Assembly (NCBI GenBank): GCA_963693315.1 | Contig: OY856186.1 | Coordinates: 376,901,597 to 376,965,596, forward strand | Direction: 5' to 3' | Length of the DNA: 64,000 bases | Origin: Diogma glabrata | Lineage: Eukaryota > Arthropoda > Insecta > Diptera > Cylindrotomidae | Shown here: positions 49,249-60,035 of the stretch, one piece after another | Layout of the letters: each line of letters opens with the position of its first letter | How positions within the stretch are numbered: position 1 is the stretch's first letter | Program-made: the position numbers and the translations under genes | Notes under the pieces: model-generated | Told to the model about the DNA's origin: nothing | The model's input: the letters and a program-made list of their open reading frames with translations, nothing else | Databases searched by the model: none

Positions 49249-51273
49249 TTACTTCAATACTAATAGATTATTATTTTTTAACTTAGCTATTAATAAATTG
49301 ACCGCCGGGAATGCATCGTCATACTTAGTCTCTATATTATAGAAGAATTGTTGAATGAACTGCCAAACTGATTTTGATTGTGGTGGATATTCCAAGTCAA
49401 ACACTTGAAATAATTTAAATACACAATCCAAGGCAGCTAAAGGGCTTGCGCATTTGTATCTAATTGAATCACAGTACACGAAGTACTGATTTTTGGTATA
49501 AAAGTTTTCGCCAATTACAAACAAAAACGGTTGAATCTTACATTTAAGGTTTACTTGGGATTCAATATGTTTATCAACATCCTGCGTTGTTGGCAAGAGT
49601 ATCAAAAACGAATTTTGCGCGTCTTTGATAGTGAACTTCTTCAACTGATTATTCGATGTCTTCTTTTTTGTCGTAGGTTTAATCAATGCATGTAACAACA
49701 ACAAAATCACACAAGATCGGGCTTCTGTAATTAATTATAAATAAATACGTATTATAAATTTTATGTAAAAACAAATAAATGCACAGTAGTATATTACCTG
49801 GCGAAACATTTTTCTGTTGTTTATATTCAATAAACATTTTTTTCGAAAGGGGCTCCACAATTCTGGTATCCATTATTGAGATTATGTCGTTGCAGAACCG
49901 ATCAAACTGAAGTAAAATATTTCCAGAGTTTGGATACATTTCAAGGAAATCTTTATCTATAAGACGAGGACCATAGGATTGCGCGTAAGCTGGCCATTCG
50001 TTAACAATCGCGTTGATATTTTTGTCACTCACATTTTTAATCCATTTCAATCTATATTTAGCTGACGATACCCATTTTCCTAGAATATCTTCTAGATTGT
50101 TGTCGTCCCTATTATACTTTAAATTTAGGCAAATATCACGTGCGACATCCTCATCTATGGTATTCAATACTATAATAAAACAATATTGCTAAGTACATAT
50201 AACTATTACAATCTTTAATGTGAACTTTACCGTTCAAATTATTTTCAGTTAAGGGTTCTTCAGACCGTCTGAAACGTTTAGGTTTGGGCAGCAGTGACGA
50301 ATTTCTAAGTTTAGAAATTCTGTTGTTATACCTGTCGTATAATTGTCCTTTAGATTTCATTTTTTGTCGCCTTTGGAAGTACACGGACTGGATAATTGGA
50401 ATAAGTTTTATTTAAATATACATAGTTTATATATACATATTTACTTACTGCAGTTTCATTCGGGAAAGAGCGCTCGATTTGTTTTGATATATCCTCGCAT
50501 TGTGTAACACCCATTAAGATATTGTTATTTATGTAATAAGTAATTATTTCATCAATCAAAATAGACCTATTAATATCGGAAAGATTATTTTTTTTTCCTG
50601 ATATGGCCAACAACGATTTGCCCGGAGTTGTGTGTTTTAGGATTTCGTTAAGAAGAACACGACTGTTGCTGTCTTGTGTGAAGGAAGTAGTCTCGAGTTC
50701 CGCATTTGTTGAATCGCAGTTAGTCCAGGTTGTGATTTTTCCTTGGTCCTGTGATAAATAAAAGTAGATTAAAAGACTTTCATTTTTAAATGGTTCGTAT
50801 TTACCTGTAGGTTTCGCCACTTATTTAAATTTTCCGTGAACTTAATCCGTATACCTAACGATTCATTTTCAAGTAGTTCTTTAATGTGATGCTCCTTCAT
50901 GCCGTTGAGTGCTTCCATGTCAATTTCGTTTCCTAAAGGATAATAAAAATGATATATAAATAATGTCTGAGATATAGATATGCATAGTTGAAGAAGCCTT
51001 ACTTTGTAATGTAGAGAATAGTTGTGGTAAATTCCATGATAATAATATGTTAAAAATTTCATCAGTTTGGTTAACATTGGCCTGAGGTCCGTCAACAAAA
51101 CTAATTGGCTGTTGATTAATTAAAGATGTTCCATCCATGTTATGGTATTGCGGTTGTAAATTCTCTGTACTGTGTTCATGGTCATCGAGTTCCACAGAAA
51201 TCATTGAGTAGTTTGAAGTTGAGGGAGATATAATATTTATAAAATTTGTCATATTGATTTCAGAGTCATCCAT
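49249..51273 (-). CDS. SAMD3-like accessory protein of the transposon, six exons
   Basis: Exons read on the minus strand: 51273-51003, 50932-50805, 50748-50449, 50387-50231, 50169-49798 and 49724-49249. All junctions are GT/AG with matching phases, introns are 56-73 bp, and the joined frame is 567 residues without a stop. Residues about 70-133 form a SAM-like domain (FNILLSWNLPQLFSTLQ, IDMEALNGM, ESLGIRIKF, W). Exon 3 holds LLNEILKHTTPGKSLL and SILIDEIITYYI. Exon 5 holds YRLKWIKN, EWPAYAQSYGPRLIDKDF and MYPNSGNILLQF. The C-terminus has EYPPQSKSVWQFIQ. This order matches the SAMD3-like proteins of fish and invertebrates as I know them. The role in transposition is unknown; SAM domains usually mediate self-association. 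The ATG at 51273 is preferred over upstream in-frame non-ATG codons. Confidence 0.72.
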
Positions 51274-51447
51274 TTTAATTTCAAAAATTTGTTTTAAAAG
51301 TTTTTTGTTATGAATTAAATTTTGCAATTTAGTGCAGTTAAATTGATACTTAGCTTTACCCTTGGCTTTAACGATGCTAATTTTTTGATGATAAAAATTA
51401 AAATTTAAAATATGTTATTTTTATATATAGGTAAATGTTGAATTAAT

Positions 51448-53862
51448 CTACAAATATTTTTTAAAACGAATAATTTTTTGCCCATTCAAAAATGTTGTTA
51501 TTTGCAAGGGTCTACTGTCAAAATTTTCAATTGGGATGATATGTTTATCGTTTGAGATCGGTAAAGATGATATGCTGTATGCATCAAAATGTTCATCATA
51601 GCTGCCTAATTGAATTCTTAGGCACAAAATATAAATTTTATTTGATTTTAAATTAATACAAATTTCTACTATCTTGAAAATTGATGCATCATTGTGACGC
51701 ACACTTAAAATTAAATTTTTTTTATATACAGATCCTTTGTATTCTATTTCAGAAAAACATCTTAAATTAATTTTAGGAGTATTTAACGTATTCGCTATGA
51801 ACATATCATCGTTAAAAATTTCGTACATATCATTAAAATTAACAGTTGGTTTTGTGGGAGATAAAAGATATTTGCAAAATTTAAATTGCAATTTTTTTGC
51901 AATTGTTACACATACGTTCATCCTCGAAGATGTTGCGTGCGCATACATTTTGATTTCTTTAAGAGATGATTCAAATCTGAAACACCAAAAGTGACGTGGG
52001 GGGCCTGATTTTTTAATCACACAAGGATAATGTAAAAGGAAATGGTGTTTAGGCTTCAATGTATCATTAAATAAGGTAGTATACAACAAATTATGTTTGG
52101 AAATATTTTGTTTAAGTAACTCTAAATCTTCATACTTAATTTTAAATGATAGCAAAACGTCTATAATTTTTAAGAATAAAATGAAAAACTTCCACACTTC
52201 ATCTTCATTAGGAATTATGTCTCCAATCATCAAAGGCAAAAAATAAATAAATGTCATCATTTCTCTTGCTGACATATTTAAATGCTTCTTTTTTAAATGT
52301 TCTATTTTAAGCGGCTGAGATTGATTCCCAATCTCAAGAGACCCATAGTTAAAATGAGTTTTCCTGTAGTTTAGTTGGTCTAAAGTAAAATAATGTTTTA
52401 TATCTATGAAATTTAATAATATATTACAAAGATTGTAATGGCAAACACCCTCAAAAATGTCATGCATAACATCAACACTATAGTTATTGGTGATTTTAAA
52501 GCATGAAAGCTGATTAAAAATAGAATTTTCTTTGATTCCGGTTATGGAAAAATTATTACTTGCAACATCCTCGGCATAGTTTGATTCAGATCTCATTATT
52601 AGTTGATTTTCATTTGAACAAAAGTGTAAATCGGACTTATGAATTTTACAAAATCGACAACAATGACTTGAGGAAAATGAAGTTGAAAAGCCTAAAGCAC
52701 TATTCACTGCCAAATTATCTCCTAATAATAAACCAAGTAAAAAACGAACTTTAAAAGTACCGGTTGATGTTTTCACTTCCAAAGGTGTTTCTTCAAATCT
52801 TTTTGATTGTTCGAAAAGTGGATAAAGACATCGATTACTTCCGAATTTTTTCATATCGGTAGCTTTCACGACACCCGCCGTAAAAATATGTTGAAGATTA
52901 TTACTAAATTCTAAAGTTGGAAATACATATTTGATTGCCGTAACACTTTGCACACCTGCATGTGAACCCAGTGGATTGTTAATTTCTAAGTCGTCTAAGT
53001 ACAAAAAATACGGAATTATAATTTCATTTGTACTAAAGCTTTGCTTCCATGTTTGCCAGATTTCACCTTGAACAAAATGCTCTATGTGTTCTGAATTGGC
53101 CTTAAAAGTATTTATAAATTCTATTGAACGTAACAAGTTATCATCCTTTTCAAATATTTTTTTAAATTGGAATCGTAAAGGCATTAGTACACCGGAATAC
53201 TTCATTTCGTCTAGTGTCAATTCCCCACACTCATAAAAGTTCGTAATTTCAGTATTTATTGTAAATTGAGTAAAGGATTCTAATAATTCTATTTTTTTTA
53301 AATGCTGGAGCATCCGATATTCAGTATTACAATATTGAAAAGGTGATTTGCAAGATTGAATAAACGTTTGTAGTTCTATGTTTGCGTTCACAGATAAATT
53401 ATTCATAATATTTTCTAGTTCTGTTAAAATAGGGTGGATTAGGTCAGTGTTTATATTATTTTGAATTGACAAAACGTCTTTTGTAGTAATATTATTTTTT
53501 TGGAGTAGTTCCAACGTAAATTTTAAAGAATTTTCAAAAATGCGCTTTAGCCTTTCATTTAAGTCAATTGGTTTAATTTCTGTTACTAAAATTTCTTCTG
53601 TGTCATTATCTCGTCGTATTTTTTTATTTGTTGTCAGAGTATCATTAATAACAATCTCTGAAATATTCTCTGATTTATTAATAACAGGAAAGTGCACGAT
53701 ATTCACATGCCTTTTGAAATTCCCACGGCTTTGAAATGACTGACCACAAAACTTTTCAACGCAGGTGTAATTATCAATAGTTTTCAAATTATGAAAGTAT
53801 TTAAAATGGTTAACAAGGGTACACAAAGTATCAACTTTTAAATTGCATACAAAACAAATCAT
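51448..53862 (-). CDS. CMC (CACTA/EnSpm-like) DDE transposase with two C2H2 fingers
   Basis: A single 804-residue open frame, ATG at 53862, with a stop shortly upstream in frame. Residues 3-24 and 34-57 are C2H2 zinc fingers (C-2-C-12-H-4-H and C-4-C-12-H-4-H). The catalytic region follows CACTA order: YLDDLEINNPLG at 288-299 (first Asp), YPLFEQ at 347, LLGDNLAVN at about 379-387 (second Asp candidate D382), CCRFC at 401-405, VDVMHDIFEGVC at 463-474 and FWCFRFES at 625-632 (candidate Glu 631). The protein would bind and cut the TIRs in the nucleus. The gene lies 174 bp upstream of the SAMD3-like gene on the same strand. It appears intact. Assignment to Transposase_21-like CMC proteins is by motif comparison from memory. 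Confidence 0.78.
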   Translation of the reverse strand: MICFVCNLKVDTLCTLVNHFKYFHNLKTIDNYTCVEKFCGQSFQSRGNFKRHVNIVHFPVINKSENISEIVINDTLTTNKKIRRDNDTEEILVTEIKPIDLNERLKRIFENSLKFTLELLQKNNITTKDVLSIQNNINTDLIHPILTELENIMNNLSVNANIELQTFIQSCKSPFQYCNTEYRMLQHLKKIELLESFTQFTINTEITNFYECGELTLDEMKYSGVLMPLRFQFKKIFEKDDNLLRSIEFINTFKANSEHIEHFVQGEIWQTWKQSFSTNEIIIPYFLYLDDLEINNPLGSHAGVQSVTAIKYVFPTLEFSNNLQHIFTAGVVKATDMKKFGSNRCLYPLFEQSKRFEETPLEVKTSTGTFKVRFLLGLLLGDNLAVNSALGFSTSFSSSHCCRFCKIHKSDLHFCSNENQLIMRSESNYAEDVASNNFSITGIKENSIFNQLSCFKITNNYSVDVMHDIFEGVCHYNLCNILLNFIDIKHYFTLDQLNYRKTHFNYGSLEIGNQSQPLKIEHLKKKHLNMSAREMMTFIYFLPLMIGDIIPNEDEVWKFFILFLKIIDVLLSFKIKYEDLELLKQNISKHNLLYTTLFNDTLKPKHHFLLHYPCVIKKSGPPRHFWCFRFESSLKEIKMYAHATSSRMNVCVTIAKKLQFKFCKYLLSPTKPTVNFNDMYEIFNDDMFIANTLNTPKINLRCFSEIEYKGSVYKKNLILSVRHNDASIFKIVEICINLKSNKIYILCLRIQLGSYDEHFDAYSISSLPISNDKHIIPIENFDSRPLQITTFLNGQKIIRFKKYL

Positions 53863-54546
53863 ATTAACATTTGTTGAATTAACAGTTTAACAGAAACACA
53901 ACGTAATTTTCAGATAAATTTAATGGTAAAAAATTGCTAGATGACCCAGTCAAATTTAATTCACAGACCTCAGTATATGTAATGACTAATATCTGTTTCT
54001 AATTTGTATGCTTCTGTAGTTCTGTAACAGAGACGAACAACAAAAAAAATGTTATAAATATTTAAATTATTTAAATCAAAATTGATTTATAATTACATTG
54101 TAATATTTAAAAATAGTTTTTGTTTAATTAATAGCTTGTTATTATCATTATTGTTTTAAAACTTGAAAACTTGAAAATTCAATTTTTGCAATTTCTTTTT
54201 TATATGTATGTATGTTAATAAAGTGTATACATTTTTAAGTTGAACTATGTAATAATAATTTAATAATTTATTATATTAAGCTATATGTATGATCCACTGA
54301 AAATGACTAAGAAGTCGAAATATATGTACAAAATAAAATAAATTGAAAAAAAAATAAATAAAGATATTGATTTGAATAATTTTGATAAGTTTGTTAATAA
54401 GCAATTAACTAAACAAAATATCCTAAAACGACAATATTCCAAAGTTTTATAAATTAAATGTTTGTAGTTGTAGATTTGATAAGTGGTGATAACTATAATC
54501 ATGCTAAACTATGAACATAAAGTACATACAATAAAAATAATTATAC

Positions 54547-54996
54547 CTGCTTTAATTTCCAGTCCGAAATATTTTTTTCAATTTTTATGCGTGTCCCTAG
54601 TGATTCCCCCAAAAGTAATTTAGTGATGTCTTCTGTTTTTAAAAGAAATAGCGCTTCTTGGTCGATATTATTATCTTAAATAAAAAGTTAAATAAATGCA
54701 CTTGTAATATTCACCTTCTGTTTTATACATTCGTTATTAGTATATCCTTCCACAATACATGTAAAACATAATAAGAGCACCATGAATAATAAGAAAAAAT
54801 GGTTTTAGATGCCGTTATTTTTATGAAACGTTATAGTTAATTTACACGAACACACACACTTTGTAAGGAATATTAAAAAAGTATTCCTTTAGATTTTCCA
54901 TAAATAAACATTTTACTTACCTTTGAATTTTTGAATAATTGTTTCCGCAATATTCCACTCTTTCAACAAATTGACTACAATTGTACAAGAATCCAT
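54547..54996 (-). CDS. Second SAM-domain exon pair (alternative 5' exons)
   Basis: Exon A is 54996-54921, starting with ATG (MDSCTIVVNLLKEWNIAETI) and ending in a strong GTAAGT donor. Exon B is 54674-54547. Joined they encode 68 residues forming one complete SAM-like domain. Exon B has exactly the same length (128 nt) and entry/exit phases as exon 2 of the SAMD3-like gene, and its 43 residues match that exon at 20 positions (IDQEALFLL, LLLGESLGTRIK, W). Its donor (CAG/GTATAA, phase 0) fits the phase-0 acceptor of SAMD3-like exon 3 at 50748. That joining would skip over the transposase gene and give 502 residues. No other partner exon is visible nearby. Transcription is not shown. Confidence 0.6.
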
Positions 54997-56248
54997 AACA
55001 CAGAAAAAAAATTAAAATTGTAAGTGTATAATTTATTTCAACTTGACCACTAGACATTTGAGAGCGTTCTGAGATATTCGGCTAAAAATTACGACGAAAA
55101 TTTCAAAATTTGTTCTTTAAATGTGAAGAATGTTAATTTGGTTAAAGAATATTACTTAAACCAATTAATATTTCATTGTAACATGACGAATTTTAATAGA
55201 TTTTATTAATTTTTCTAAAATGTATTATTTTTTAATTAATATAAAGAATATTAGTATATTATGTAGGCATCAAATTTTATGAATTATAATTAATATGATA
55301 AAATTTATTTACCAAATTTGAAATGAATAACGTTACTTGTTTAAACTTTATAATGCATCTTTAAAATTGTTTGTTCGAAATTCCTGTAATGGGGTTCTAC
55401 GATTAAAATATGGAGAATTGAGGAATGTTTTATTCTAAAAGAATAAAACATCTTTCGGCCCTATGTGTAGCATGTAGCAGATTTGATAAAAGTTTAAGTA
55501 ATTTGCGTTTCTGTACAGATATGTACGTATACTAATATGAGTTTACCGAATGCATAAATTAACGATACTGTATGAATTTAACGAAAAGATACCATCGTGT
55601 TGTGTCCATTTTAAAATAATAGGTTTTACAGAGTCTTTCTTATTTATTAATACAAATTATTGGGCAGGTGTCTGTTAGTAGGTACAAAACCAGAGGTTAA
55701 GCGAAATTAATTTAACATTACCTGACTAATACGTTAAAATTATATTATTAAAAATGAATCATATAAAACTGACCGTTACTTTTTTAAATTTGATCGACAA
55801 ATTTCATACGTTTATTCAATGAAATTATATCGTTGTTCGACATTTGAAGCTTTAATTAAATTTCATTAATATAAATATGAGTTCATTAAAGATATGTAAT
55901 ATTTTTAAATCATAAAGTTTGGATTTTATGGCTTAAAAAACATTTTTTTTATTAATGAAACATTTTTATTTAGTTATCATAAAATTCATAAATATTATTA
56001 TATTTGAAGAATAATCATAGCTTTAACATAACAGTTCCTTAAAGGTTTGAATTTGAGTTTAAGTAATTTGTTTGCGTTGGGTCTATGCCAAATTCATGAA
56101 AAACTGATCAACACTTTAAAGAAAATTATAGAATATTGAAAAAAGTTCTCTACTACAAAACTTTATTAATAAATATAATGAATTTCCTTAACATATTTTT
56201 AATGAATGTACCTTCTTTAATAGAATGTAAAAATTTCTCTCGGTGTAT

Positions 56249-56448
56249 NNNNNNNNNNNNNNNNNNNNNNNNNNNNNNNNNNNNNNNNNNNNNNNNNNNN
56301 NNNNNNNNNNNNNNNNNNNNNNNNNNNNNNNNNNNNNNNNNNNNNNNNNNNNNNNNNNNNNNNNNNNNNNNNNNNNNNNNNNNNNNNNNNNNNNNNNNNN
56401 NNNNNNNNNNNNNNNNNNNNNNNNNNNNNNNNNNNNNNNNNNNNNNNN
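56249..56448. other. Assembly gap, 200 N
   Basis: Exactly 200 N's, probably a placeholder length. Reading frames reported across it are meaningless. Confidence 0.99.
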
Positions 56449-57718
56449 ACTGATCCTTGAAGCTGAAACCTATGACTTTTTTCACTTTCTACAGTTAAAC
56501 TATCTTAATAGTTAAACAACACAGTTAAACTTAATTAGCACAGATCTATTTACGATTAGCTACTGTAGCGATGATTAATGACTGAAACTCGATAAATTTA
56601 TACAAGATATTGCAGTGAAATTTGAATTTGTAAGGATGTTAGTCTTACACTCATAATCCACTCTTTCATTACGTACTCCATCCTTAATGATTTAATAATT
56701 TTAACACAATATGGTCCTATGAATTACCAAAATATATCCATAACATTGGGTAAAATATAACTTACGGTGGTAAACGTCTTAATAGAATCCTATAAGCTCA
56801 AAACAGGTCTGCCATAAAATTTTAGCTCACGAATTTTTGTAAGTCCTGACGCGCAAACAATTTTTGTGTTTTATATTTTTTTTGTCTGAGTGGTTGTTCT
56901 GGAGTTGGACGGCAGAACGTAAATCCATAACACACATACAATATTTATGTTGGATTTGCATTTGAGCTTCTTTTGTGTCTTTGATTTAGAACCGCATAGT
57001 TAGGAAATGTCCTTTAGACTTTCTCTTAATGGAGTACAATCCCACGTAGTTCAGGTCGAGATTTGTTGAATGATACGGGATAAACCCAGTTGACCCTAAT
57101 GTTTTACCATCTAGATCATCACACCATGGTTATTTCACCAGATTCACAAGTTCCCAACATGGTCAGGACAACCACATGATACGTTCAAGTAATCTAATTG
57201 CCATAGTCTTCGGACTAAAGTTGACGATGGTAAAAAAAGGAACGCCTGCTATTTGGTTTACTGTGACTGATGTTCTCTCTTCATCTACACAAATCTTTTT
57301 ATTCTCAACACAGAGTGTTCCAGTAATGTTTTAATCTGGCTAGGGAATGGCGTGCAGTAAAATGCTAGCCCTTAGCTTTCTGGCCTGGAAAAATTAGACC
57401 TCTTCAGTCTTCTGATCATCTTTTGATTACACCAAAGCACTCTTCCACAATTCACTGTTGCTTCTTAAATTTACGCTGTGTTAATGATGTATATTTTCTT
57501 TGAGGCTCAGTTTTTTTGTTGTTCTGTTGGGGTGATGGCAGAATGCGTAAGTACATGATGATTGTATTGGGTTCATTGTTTTAAGAATTAACTTCTAAGA
57601 ATTTTTACACTGTGGCCATCTATTCAAATAATTTTCTCGTTTCGTAACTCATTTTTGGGATTAATTTGTTTGTTATATTTGTTTTTTGTTACTCCTAATG
57701 GTTGCCGTTATGATTTTT
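56449..57718. other. Stretch without recognised genes
   Basis: Base composition is less AT-rich than the neighbourhood, but all frames are short and no motif is recognised. It may be old transposon sequence. Confidence 0.4.
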
Positions 57719-57812
57719 TAGCCCGGCTAGCTCAATACGTAGAACTATTGCGTTGCAGGCTTCTCATACCTTGCTATCGTGCTAAAGCTTCAGTTTTCCA
57801 GGATCTATAAAT
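57719..57812 (+). repeat. tRNA-like sequence (tRNA-Lys-like pseudogene or SINE head)
   Basis: GCCCGGCTAGCTCAATACGT followed by AGAACTATTGCGTTGCAGGC resembles the 5' half of a tRNA with its A box (TAGCTCAATACG-TAGA). The matching 3' acceptor GAGCCCGAT lies near 57809. The expected B box (GGTTCGAATCC) is degenerate (TTCAGTTTTCC), so it is not a working tRNA. Confidence 0.45.
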
Positions 57813-59744
57813 ATATTGAGCCCGATTTAAAAAAAAATATATGGGAACCGCCACGCGGGGATAGAACTAGATCGCTCTCACGTCTTGATCACTGATTAAT
57901 TATTTAGCCAAACATGGAAACCATACTTATTCTAGATTTCATTATTCTATTCTATTGTATTTAATAAATACAAAAATAAAAATAAAGTAAACTTAAACGA
58001 GACTTACAAATTTTCGGGATTCTAGTAAGCAGAACACCACAACACTGATACTGTAGATACACCATCCAAAGACCGCTTTAATAATACTGAAGTGGCTACT
58101 GTTTGAAATCTTCTCCACCATAGAAATAATAGCAGAAACAATGAAGAACAATTAGTATCCTTCTTATAATAGCACAAATGTCAAGAGAATAATGTTGAGC
58201 TACAGGGATAATCATCAAGATGTACTCCCACGATGGTAATAATAAGTGAAGTTATGTTGGATCAATTAATTCATGTCAGGTAGCAGCATTAACAAAAATA
58301 ACAACGATGCATAACAGCAATGAACATCAATAACTTTTTCCACCAGTAACAATACGTAACTTTATGTTGAGGAAAATGATTTAGATTATTTATCATCACT
58401 CATAATGGTAATAACAGTAATGATCTTCAAAAAAAAACACTTCCGGAATAGTAGTAATAAAAAAACTTATGTTGAATTAATCAATTTATTTCTTGTAACA
58501 TCAACAAAGTCACAAATCTATAAACAGAAAGATTAGTGATGCTATAGTGGACTGAGTTTTATATTAATCCCATTGTAAGCCTTATCTCTTATTCCAATCT
58601 TGCTGTCTCTTCATCCAGCATTTTAAAAACTTGACTATTCAGAAAATTTTTATCCGATAGATGGCTTTTATTTTGATTGTTCAAGAGTCCAATAATATGT
58701 GGAGTCATATATCGGTCCACCATAACTCATTTCCACAAACGTCAAAGTTTGTTTACATCCAAGAAGTGACAGTCAATATATTATAGGTACGTTTTCTTTT
58801 TCTTTTCTTACCTAATTTACAAACCTAATTCTAATATGTTTTGTTTTTTCTTTTTTTTATGCAAATCAATGAAAAAACCTGCCATGAATAGATAAAAGTT
58901 CATCAAAAGATCATTGCAAATCTTTACAATGATTTGCAAATATTTAGTCATAACTAGATGACATTTTTTTTTAAATCGCTAAAAATAACATCATCAGCAG
59001 TTCATAAAATTCCAAGAAAGTATTTGATTCAGACAAAATATTAAGTTCATGTGTACAATAATTTCTTTCCTTTTTAGGACATGGTGATGCTGCACTGCAA
59101 CTCAATTGTAACATTTTAGCCACTTCGTGTAGATGTAATTGCATACTCTTTTTTCTTCCTCTGATAATTGTAATAAATAATTTGCGGTTCACCTCTCCAC
59201 AGAATCTAGGTGGGGTTCGAACTTAGAAGTAAGCAAATTTTAATTGATTTAATTGCAAAATTTTAGTGTTACCGAGGTCGGTCACAAGAATTCACGCCAG
59301 TAGAGTAGCTATAGGAGTTCTAGCACAAAAATACGGGTTATTTCTTATGGAGCTCGAAATTTGCTTTTTCCGCCATCTTGGATTTTTCATACATAGAAAG
59401 TGGTGCCCTCTGCTAGCAAATGGTTTGATTAAAATGTACAAAATAGTTTGTGTCTAGGAAAATTAAAAAAAATTACGTGGATATGTATGTTGAAATATAT
59501 ACAGATGTTTTTTCCATCTTGAATAAATTTTGAAAAACATATTCTTGAACCCTAAATTTAATAAATGCTTGTTGTTTTTGTAAATATGGTTCGTAGTTAT
59601 AGTAAATTATAATCGGCGATTTTGTTATGAGGTTTCAAATCAAGAACAGAATTGTGATACAATTTGATGATGTTTTTCGAAAGATGATGTGTAATTAATT
59701 GTTGATGTTTTTTATGATAAAAGTGTCACGTGAAAAGTGGAAGA

Positions 59745-59746
<2 letters not shown>
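57813..59746. other. Stretch without recognised genes
   Basis: A degenerate B-box-like AGTTCTATCCCCGCG lies on the minus strand near 57860. The remainder shows short frames only, including 59266-59457, without family resemblance. Confidence 0.4.

Positions 59747-59798
<52 letters not shown>
59747..59798. repeat. Uninterrupted T run, 52 bp
   Basis: On the minus strand this is a run of 52 A's, 237 bases beyond the stop codon of the DNA polymerase gene. An AATAAA lies on the minus strand at 59872-59867, about 70 bases before it. Confidence 0.95.
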
Positions 59799-59801
<3 letters not shown>

Positions 59802-60035
59802 GAAAAGAAAATGCAATGCAGAAATTCTAGACTGATTAAAATTTATCAGTTTGAAGAAGCATATTTTTTATTATTTTTAAATTATTAAATCGAATACAAA
59901 CAGATGAAAAAAAATTTAAATTAAATCTATACTAAATATAAATTAACTACATACTATAAAACTATTAGTAACTATTATAAGTTATTACTATTATTACATT
60001 TTTTGTTATCTTATTGTCTATCATTATTCAATATT

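Larger units (their letters stand above)
48525..56245 (-). mobile_element. Two-gene CMC-type DNA transposon, 7.7 kb
   Basis: The left end is CACCGAGAAAAAT and the right end, on the other strand, is CACCGAGAGAAAT (12 of 13 equal). Both are flanked by TA (48523-48524 and 56246-56247). On the minus strand, inside, lie a SAM-domain exon pair (54996-54547), a transposase gene (53862-51448) and a six-exon SAMD3-like gene (51273-49249), all open. About 0.7 kb on the left and 1.2 kb on the right are AT-rich subterminal sequence. The right end lies three bases from an assembly gap. TIRs starting CAC plus a CACTA-like catalytic core point to the CMC superfamily; a TA duplication is unusual for plant CACTA elements (3 bp). 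Confidence 0.72.

Noticed and set aside
51737..53734. Plus-strand frames of 64-85 residues
   Set aside because: Antisense shadows of the transposase gene.
53862..54547. Splicing of the upstream SAM exons into the transposase frame
   Set aside because: A stop lies in frame shortly upstream of the transposase ATG with no AG acceptor between them, so a fusion is not supported.
56136..56515. Open frames of 90-110 residues on both strands across the N region
   Set aside because: Most of the length is undetermined bases; they are artefacts of the gap.
57719..57812. Functional tRNA-Lys gene
   Set aside because: The 5' half fits but the B box and T stem are degenerate, so only a tRNA-like repeat is claimed.
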